This document shows positions 56,701-64,000 of a stretch of DNA of 64,000 nt, piece after piece. A program made the translations under genes and the position numbers. The notes under the pieces were generated by a model. The model was not told the DNA's origin and searched no databases. It worked only from the letters and a program-made list of their open reading frames with translations. Source of the DNA: Mastigamoeba balamuthi (Eukaryota > Evosea > Mastigamoebida > Mastigamoebidae); contig CACRSC010000075.1 in the NCBI GenBank assembly GCA_902651635.1, forward strand, positions 536,244 to 600,243, written 5' to 3'. Each line of letters starts with the position of its first letter. The stretch's first letter is position 1.

Positions 56701-58232
56701 CGTCGAAGACGGCGGCCAGGAACTTCTGCTGCGTCAGGGGCAGCCCGTAGCGCGCGACGGCCTGCTGGGCTGCCTCGTAGATGAACCAGCCCGCCAGGTA
56801 CCCCTCGAGCGCCGTGTGCGACGTCTTGTCCCGCACGGCCGAGCTGCCGAACCTCCGCAGCAGCGACGGGGCCCTCCAGAGCCTCCGCGGGTCGTAGCTC
56901 GGCATGCTCTGCGTGAAGAGCAGCGAGACGTTGCCGGCCTCGAGCCGCGCAGCCGTCGCGTTGCCCAGGCGCGCGGCGAGGTCCTCGGGCGAGACCCACG
57001 AGACGAAGAAGACCTTGAGGCCGAGGCTGCGCCCGCTGCGCCCGAGGCCCTCGACCAGCGCCGCCGTCGTGTTGGGCGTCGTCGTCACGATGAGCACGCT
57101 GACGTTCCCGCGCCCCAGGAGCCTCTCGACCACCTCGTCGACCTCATCGTCCACGTGCAGGCTGGGCGCCCGCGGGGTTTTCGCGGGTGCGTTTCTGTGA
57201 GCAATTGACTCGGGGAGAGGAACGCACCTGCGGTTGAGGGCGGCGTAGGAGACGAGGCCCCTGGTGCCCGTGAGGGCGCGCAGCGAGGCGTTGACGTAGG
57301 CGATGGCCCAGGTGTCGTAGGGCATGTCGTGCGTGGCCATGGCGACCTGCTGCAGCGCCGTCCAGTTGTGCGTCAGCAGCGAGAGCACCGCGTTGAGCTC
57401 GTCGACGCCCGACGCCCGCACGTTCACCACAAACGGCAGCTCCTCGGGCAGCCCCCTTGCCCCCGGCACTCCCGCATCTGGCCCTCGCCCCCAGCCGGTC
57501 GGCGGCGTCGGTGGGTGAGCCGGAGCAGACAATAGCAGTGCACGTATGTTCATTTCAATTCTGTTTAGTTTCTCCACTGCACTCGGGGGCTCTGGAAGCC
57601 CTGCAGAAAGAAACTGAAGCGCAGGCGCTGCTGCACCACGCGGGCAGGGGGGAGTTCGCACCAGCTGCCCTGTAGCTGGCCATGATGAAAGACCTGTTGC
57701 GGATGTAGCGGCTGGCCGAGAGGGCGCCGACCAGGGGCACGCGGTGCTCGCGCAGCGTCCTCAGCACGTCGGGCTCCGAGGCGCTAGTGCCTACCGTCGC
57801 GGCCACCATGAACACGCACTTCTCCTCCACCAGCACCTTCACGTTCCTCTTGAGCTCGCTCTGCCGGGGCCGATTGAGTTGTTCCCTTGCAGACGCGATG
57901 AAGAGAAGTCGCGAACAGAAATTCAAAGTCAAACTGAAACAAAGACTGCACTGCACTGCAGCAGCCCTGGCGGTAGGTCTGACCTCTCTGTCGTGGTGGA
58001 GCAGGGAGACGTTGAGCCGGAGCGTGGTGAGCAGGGAGGCCTCGGCGAGGGCAGCGGCGAGGCCCTCGGCAGCGCCCCGCTCGAGCTGCGAGCTGCCCGC
58101 CGACTGCCCGACCAGCACGACGTTGTCGCAGCCGCGGCACGCAGGGCACCCGGACCCCCAGGCGAGGCTGGGTGCGCACAGCAGCAGCAGGCAGCACGCC
58201 AGCAGCCAGCGCGAGGGTGTCGCAGGGCTCAT
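53771..58232 (-). CDS. receptor pseudokinase, array copy 7
   Basis: About 1,249 residues. Exons are 57984-58232, 57662-57860, 57228-57477, 56163-57161, 55942-56101, 55154-55897, 54746-55096, 54612-54692, 54108-54551 and 53771-54043. The start at 58230-58232 precedes a signal peptide (WLLACCLLLLCAPSLAWG). The first binding module has an Asn-Val rather than Asp-Ile start (NVVLVGQSAGSSQLERGAA), and exon 4 is the longest of the array. Instead of the TRPFxR end of exon 4 it has LLLDVRAHRLVLAGR, so the link between the two PBP1 modules differs. The second module carries a poly-Ser insertion (SSKKSSGGGG). Kinase-like motifs: GHGRFG loop, VAVR, HGSICTHN, DFW. The activation-segment insert and tail are shorter, and the tail ends LGIK. 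It is the first copy after the interrupting block. Confidence 0.85.
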
Positions 58233-58773
58233 GGGCTGAGTCGAGTGGGGTGGCCTCTGGTCGATTGCGAATTTGACGCAGCAGTGGACGAGGAGCTGCA
58301 GCAGGCCAGACTCTGCTCCTGCTTGATTGTGAACTGGCCTACAATCTTGTGCTCGTATCAGGAAGGCGAGCAGTCACTCGGATTTCCTGGATACCAGCAA
58401 ACAAGAGCAGAGAAGGGGCAGCAACACTGGGGGTGTCGTACTCCCGCCCTGGCCCCCAACGTTGCTCGGAGCTTCCTCGCGAGGATCCTATCGAGACGGA
58501 CCTCTCGCAGAGCTCTCTGAGGGCATACAGTCTGCATGAGCCCCTCAGAGCGCCTGGGTAGAAGGGAAGACACCCTGGAGCGCTAGCCCATCTGGAAACC
58601 AGAGATGCCTCATACTGATGTTGGAGTCAATGCTATGTGCCCGAGCCTGAGACCCAGCAGGCGGCCCCCAAGAAGACAACATCTCGTTCGTTACAGAATT
58701 GGAATGCCCTATCTACACTGAATCACCTCATTGCACTCTGACTTCATACAAAGAAGGAACTCAACCTCACATC
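58233..58773. other. intergenic between copies 7 and 8
   Basis: A 541-base spacer. No exon, RNA gene or mobile element was recognised. Confidence 0.5.
58273..58280 (-). promoter_or_regulatory. TGACG-type element upstream of copy 7
   Basis: TTGACGCA lies 41-48 bases upstream of the start codon, matching the copy 2 word (TGACGCA). Position supports it more than length. Confidence 0.28.
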
Positions 58774-61700
58774 TCAGATACGAGAGAGCTGCGCCTCGGG
58801 CTTCTGTGGTACCTGGAGTGCAACACTGTCGATTTTGATCGGCATGATCGACGCCATCGAGGCGGCCACGTCGTCGCTCGAGTCATCCGCCTTGGGGGGC
58901 GTCTTGTCCGAGCCCGACTGCTGCGAGAACAGCCCCGCCCCGTTCGCACTGCTGCCCGCCGACGGGAGGAGGTCCTGCGGTATTTCAAACTCCCCGAGCG
59001 TCTGCACTGAGTCAGAACAAGAGGGCTCTGCCCCCGAGTCAGTGCTGCTCACCACAAAGGTGGAGGACCAGCCACGCAGGATCTGGAAGATGGAGGGGCG
59101 CCGCTCGGGCTGGGCCTGCCAGCAGCGCTCCAGCAGGTCGGCCAGCTCGGGCGACGCGTTGGGCGGCATCTCCGGAGGGCCCAGCTGGACCAGCTTCACA
59201 TCCACCGCGTTGTCGATGCTCGAGCCCATCCCAAAGGATGCGGTGGCCGCCGAGGAGGAGGGCGCAGAGTTGCGGCCCTCGGAGAACGTGCAGGAAGCCG
59301 AGAGGCTCTGGGTCATGTCCGCAGGCGCGATGAGCTCCCAGAGGACGATGCCGAAGGCGTAGACATCTGTCGCCGGAGACAGGAACGTACCGGCGATGAC
59401 CTCTGGCGGCTGCCACGCTGCCCTCTTCAGCGACTTGCCGCTGCCCGACGACGAGAAGGCGCCCCTCTTGTTGCTGTACCAGAAGTCCGACACCTTCACT
59501 GTCCCCTTGGCATCAATCTAGGGAAGGCGGTCAGGCGGAAAGCAACCGGTGTTGTCACACCAGAAGGCTGTGGGTGCAGATGCTGCCGTGGACGATGGGC
59601 GGCTTGCACGAGTGCAGGTACGCAATCCCCTTGACAACATCCTGACGCAATTGTTAGGCCGCTGCCTCGAGGGTGACTACTCACGAAAGCCATGGCCACC
59701 AGCGAGTACACACTCGCATTGCGCTTCTCCTTGGCGAGGTAGTCGGCCAGAGTGCCGCCCTCCATGTACTCGGTGACGACAAGCAGGTCGGACTTGGTCT
59801 CGCAGTAGCCCATGAGCATGAGGAGGTTGGGGTGGTGGTGCTTGTGCAGCAGCAGCACCTCCTCCTTGATCAGCCGCTGGTCCTCCTTGGGCGTCGCCTT
59901 CTTGTCGATCACCCGCACCGCCACTGTCGTCCCGTGCCAGTCGGCCATGTACATTGACCCGAAGCGTCCGTGGCCCAGGCACTGGCCCAGCTCGATCTCT
60001 CCTCTGTGGATGTTGAAGAACTCCACCGTCCTCTGCAATAAAATGATGAGAGCCCGTTCTGGACCCTGTTGCTTACCGTCCTCCACATAACGATAGAGAG
60101 CACAAGAATGCAGATTAGTACTCCAGAACCGAGACCGATGGCGAGGCCCAGGATCAGGCCCGTGTCGTCCTTGGAGTTCTGCTCGGGCGTGTAGGTGAAC
60201 CACCAGCCGCAGTCGCCCACGTCGTACCAGGCGAACACGGACTGGGTCAGGTGCCCCCTGAGGATGAACACTGTGTTGGAGCCCTGGTTGCAGCAGTCCT
60301 CGGGGTTGTCGCTGCACTTGTCCCTGAAGGGCCCGAACCGGAACCCCTCGACAAGGAACGTGCCCCTCTTGTAGATGGCCTCGAGGATGCTGTCGGCCGT
60401 GAGGTTCTTTCTGGAGTCGCCGCCCTTGGCGATGCTGATGACCTGCGAGAGGAACTTGCCGACCAGGAAGCCCATGAAAGACGGCGCCGCTGTGCTCTCG
60501 GACGAGACCCACGTGTCGTAGTCTCTGCGCAGCGACGACGACGACGAGAAGAAGGACATCGGAGGGAACACGCTAATGGTGTGCGTGACCTCGCCAGCCG
60601 TCGAGTTAGCGACGAACAGACTCGTCGCCCTGACCTGCGAGTTGAGCAGGCGCAGCGCTCGCGAGCGTGGCACTCTGCTCGCGTCGAACGTGCCCCCGAG
60701 TATCAGGAACGCGTCGAACTCCTCGTCGTGCGCCCGGATGTACGCCTCTGCTGCCTTGTTGTTGACAACGGTGACCTGCAGGGACTGAGAGCTTCCGTGA
60801 GCCCCAGCACGCCATTGCTGTCGGATGCCGCACGCGAGATGCGTTGAGCCTCTTGAGGCCCTTGAGGCACTGGCTTGTGTGCGAGCTGTTGTCGTTTTTG
60901 AGGACAGCGACTCTCGTAACGCTCATGTTGTTGAAGAACATGCACGCGGCCTTCATCTCGTCGTATGCCGAAGGGAAGAGGTTGATGACACTCCTGCGGG
61001 CAGCTGTGAGTGCGCGCCATCGCAAACGGAACGCGGGACCTCCTGAAGGGGCGGACAAAGTCCGAGTGCACGGGCATCGGGGCGATGGTGGCGAAGCTCT
61101 CGAACAGGTCGATGTCAGGCCACTCAAGGAGCTCCGGGGTGACGACTGCGACGGCATGGCCGCCGGCCAGATCGCTGGCCGATCTGCTGGCGTTGAGGGA
61201 GAGGATCGTCCGGAGAAGCAAGCTGTTTGCCCCGCCGGAGTTGTGGTCGTTGAGGGCCCCCAGCAGCCCGGGCCGCATCTCCAGGTCCACGCCGTTGCTG
61301 TTGTCGTCGAACGAGCCCAGCACAGTGACCTCGCCGCCCGAGGACCAGTCGGGGGCCATGCAGTCGGCGAACTTGAGGGTCACGCCCGGCACAGGCGTCT
61401 GCGTGTCGTTGAGTGGGCTGTAGATGGTCAGGAAGACCTCGTGGACGCCCTGGTTGCAGGGGTCCTGCGACGTGTCGCCGGTGCCGTAGGGCCCCAGCGT
61501 CATGCCCTGCACGTCGAACGTGTGCACATCGGTGAAGACCGTGTGCAGGAACCTCTGGCGCGTCAGGGGGGCTCCCTCGCGTGCGATGGCCTTCTGGGCG
61601 ACGTCGTAGACGAACCAGCCCGTCAGGTACCCCTCCAGAGCCGCGTGCGACCTGAACTTGGTCCCCGACGCCAGAAACCTGAGCAGCAGCGGCATCGCCA

Positions 61701-63063
61701 GCCAGGGGCTCGTCGCCGGGACGGAGGGGAACGGCACGTCGTGCGTGAAGAACATCTGGACGTTGTTGTTGGCCAGCAGCGCCTTGGCCGCGGGGCTGAG
61801 GCGCACAGCGAGGTCCTCTGGCGACATCCAGGCCACAAAGAACACCTTGAGGCCACGGCGGCCGCTCCACGCCAGCCTCGTCATGAATGCCGCTGTCGTG
61901 TTTGGCGTCGACCCCACGATGAGCGCCCGCGGCGCCGGCTCGTGGAACAGGTCTCCGATCTTCTCGTCGATCTCTCGGGATGTGAGCTCTCTGCAAAAAA
62001 CTAAGTCAGATTGTCTCATTTTGGTTTATGATCACCGCACCCAGTGGGAAGAACGATAGAAGACAGCAGACCGTTGGTGCCCGTGAGGACCCTGAGCGAG
62101 TCGTTGAGGTACGAGGCCGCCCAGGCGTCGTAGTCCGTGCCGTGCGTGACGATGGCGACCTGCCGGAGTACGTCCCAGTCGCGCGAGAGCAGCGAGAGCA
62201 CAGCGTCGAGCTCGTCGACCCCCGACGCCCGCACGTTCACCACAAACGGCAACTGTTCCTTGAACCCCGGATATCCTGCAATCGGGGAGAAGCGTGGGAA
62301 TGCGTGAGCCTTCTGTGTCTTCGATTCTGCGCTGTTTCTCAAACAACTTATTGCAGGTGCTTGCACGGGCGCCGACACGTCAGAGGCGAGGGAAGCCCCG
62401 CGCCTGTGCGGTCGTAGAGGGCGGTGAGGTTGGCGACGGCCCTGAGGTGGTTGCTGGACGAGAGGGAGCCGACGAGCGGCACTCCCGCGGCTCTGAGGTA
62501 CTCGACCATCCACTTCTCCGTGTCGCTGGTCCCCGTCGTCGTGGCGATCAGAAACACGCTCTCGTTCTCCACCAGCTGCCTCACGTTCCGCATGAGCTCG
62601 TCCTTGGAGAGGGTCGCACAGAGAGCGGTGTCGTGAGTGAGGTGCTGGAGCTGTGAGCCAGAGGACGGGCTGGGGCTGTGTGATAGGAAATCCCAGAGCC
62701 CAATCACGCTATCGGGCTCGAGAACCGAACATACTACCGCATCCAGTCCGGTGTTCTCCCACGGCTCGTGGGAGCCCGGGGGCCTCGGGAGCGCACCTCG
62801 GTGGAGTGGCTGAGCGGCACGAGCCTCAGGGACAGCGTCGTGATCTGGGCGGACTCGCGTATGGCAGCCGCCAGCCCTTCGGCAGCCCCCCGCTCGATCT
62901 GCGAGTCGCCCGCAGAGACGCCGATCGCGATGTCCTGGGCGACCTCGGCAGAGGGTCCGCGGTGCGCACGCGCAGGCTCGGGGCTCAGCCGGGCGCCGGC
63001 GGGCAGAACCGCCAGGAAGAGGGCGCAGAACAGCACAAACTCGGGAGAGAAACAGACGGGCAT
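58774..63063 (-). CDS. receptor pseudokinase, array copy 8
   Basis: The shortest complete copy, about 1,213 residues. Exons are 62797-63063, 62404-62602, 62041-62275, 61040-61990, 60834-60993, 60077-60784, 59685-60032, 59561-59641, 59053-59517 and 58774-59001. The start at 63061-63063 precedes a signal peptide (FVLFCALFLAVLPAGA). The intron after exon 2 appears to have a GC donor (ACAG|GCGCGG). The first module lacks the glycine-rich GDGG loop segment of its relatives (GPYGTGDTSQDPCNQG). The kinase-like exon 7 is one codon shorter. Motifs: GHGRFG loop, VAVR, and in the catalytic loop HGSICTHS, where the otherwise constant metal-binding Asn is Ser, plus DFW. The activation-segment exon starts ID, as in copy 3. 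The tail is short and ends LSRI. Confidence 0.85.
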
Positions 63064-63100
63064 GGAGAAGGCCGTCTGGCACCGCTAGGGAAGTTAAGCT

Positions 63101-63110
63101 TGTGACGTTT
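63101..63110 (-). promoter_or_regulatory. TGACG-type element upstream of copy 8
   Basis: TGTGACGTTT lies 38-47 bases upstream of the start. It shares TGTGACG with copies 1 and 4. Confidence 0.35.
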
Positions 63111-63598
63111 TAGGCTATTTCTCTGGGGCGGCGTCGGTGGCAGAGTTCGGCGAGTTACAGGGCGCCAAAACCCGCTGCCCTTGCATTCGAGCCGATGGTG
63201 CTCCGGGATGAGAGGACTCTCTCGGCGGCTTTGATTGTCCAGCTGCTCTGAATGGCCCCTGGCGGCTCTCTTGTGACGTGTGCACCGTATCGCCCGAGGC
63301 TGACGTGTCCTCGACAACACTGTGGCGTCACAGAACGCGCCGCAGACGCTCCGCAATCCTTCTGAAGGTCTCCAACGACCCACCGTTACCTTCCCATCCC
63401 CTTCGGTGACGTCGCACTGACGGAATCAGGAACACAATCAAAATGTAAAATTGCTTTTCCCACTGAACTAATTGGGAGTTGAACTTTGTCTGTCACCATA
63501 AGACGAGCTTTCTCAACAACAAAAAAAAAGAGGAAATACTCTCCAAACGAATTCTCAACATCCGCTTGTTGGATGACCGTGATGCGCTCGCTGTGAAG

Positions 63599-63660
63599 CT
63601 CTCTCTCTCTCTGTCTCACGCACTCGCTCTCTCTCTCACTCGCTCACTTACTCACTCTAG
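63599..63660 (+). repeat. CT-rich simple repeat
   Basis: Imperfect CTCTCT/CACTCG repeats in the spacer between copies 8 and 9, with no coding content. Confidence 0.8.
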
Positions 63661-63915
63661 GAGGGAGACAGATACGGAAGCGGTTTGTTCCAAGAGCCTC
63701 AGTGCCAAGTGAGAATGACGGGCAGCCCGGATGGAGACTGGAATGCTACGAAAGAGACCAGCAGGCCGGCCCAGAACGAACGACAAAGGCTGCAGTCCTC
63801 AATCGAGAATCCTTGTTGTTCTTACACTGGAGCTGGCTGGGGAGATCAGATCAACTGAAGCAAGACAAAAGACAAAACACAAGAGAAGGCAACCGCCATT
63901 CACAAGTCCAACTCC

Positions 63916-64000
63916 TCACTTCTCAGACGCCGCGAACTGCGCGAGCCCGGGCTCGGGCTTCTGGGGCACCTGCAAGGCGACGCAGTCCATCTTGAAGGGC
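63916..64000 (-). CDS. receptor pseudokinase, array copy 9 (3' end only)
   Basis: The last 27 codons and stop (63916-63918) of a further copy, cut by the window edge. The visible residues include PFKMDCVALQVPQKPEP and end ASEK. They align with the tail motif PLKVDSVALQVPQ of the complete copies, in the same strand and order, and closest to copy 8 (VALQVPQKPEA). The rest of the gene lies beyond 64000, so nothing can be said of its kinase-like or binding modules. Confidence 0.8.
   Translation of the reverse strand, partial: PFKMDCVALQVPQKPEPGLAQFAASEK

Larger units (their letters stand above)
63064..63915. other. intergenic between copies 8 and 9
   Basis: An 852-base spacer. Apart from the element upstream of copy 8 and a CT-rich tract at 63599-63660, nothing was recognised. 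Confidence 0.5.

Overview
The window looks like nuclear DNA of a GC-rich unicellular eukaryote. Genes are split by many short introns (mostly 44-163 bases, donors of the type GTGCG/GTGAG/GTACG, acceptors ending GCAG), third codon positions are almost all G or C, glutamine runs are common, and the gene set (GPN-loop GTPase, RasGEF, INPP4-type phosphatase, MIT-domain protein, kinase-like receptors) is eukaryotic. An amoebozoan such as Acanthamoeba or Mastigamoeba is my best guess; that is inference and the species cannot be fixed from this sequence.

Layout. From 878 to 31167 there are six complete receptor genes head to tail, all on the minus strand (copies 1-6). From 32208 to 53384 the array is interrupted by nine unrelated genes on both strands: GPN2, a WW-RasGEF protein, four genes sharing a domain that resembles the MSV199 domain of large DNA viruses (two plus, two minus), a MIT-domain protein, an INPP4-type phosphoinositide phosphatase and an unrecognised repeat protein. 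From 53771 to the right edge the array resumes in the same orientation with two complete copies (7, 8) and the last 27 codons of a ninth.

The receptors. Each complete copy spans about 4.3-4.5 kb and encodes 1,213-1,261 residues in ten exons (nine in copy 6) whose junctions and phases match between copies; all eight reading frames are open from start to stop. The order is signal peptide, two tandem type 1 periplasmic-binding-protein (PBP1, leucine-binding-protein-like) modules, one membrane segment, a protein-kinase-like domain, and a conserved C-terminal tail. The kinase-like domain keeps its glycine loop and alpha-C glutamate, but in every copy the beta-3 lysine is Arg, the HRD aspartate is replaced (HGS or HGN) and DFG is DFW or DLW. 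The array is therefore best read as a family of ligand-sensing receptor pseudokinases. The plan resembles receptor guanylyl cyclases (ligand module, membrane span, kinase-homology domain) without a cyclase. Such receptors probably pass the signal to a partner, possibly through the tail; ligand and partner are unknown.

The middle block. The four MSV199-like genes share an intron at the same codon position of the domain, so they multiplied inside this lineage. The largest also carries a second, intronless copy of the domain, a winged-helix-like segment resembling the C-terminal part of D5-type viral primases, and a C-terminal module shared with one other member. No RNA gene, CRISPR array, LTR element or DNA transposon was recognised.
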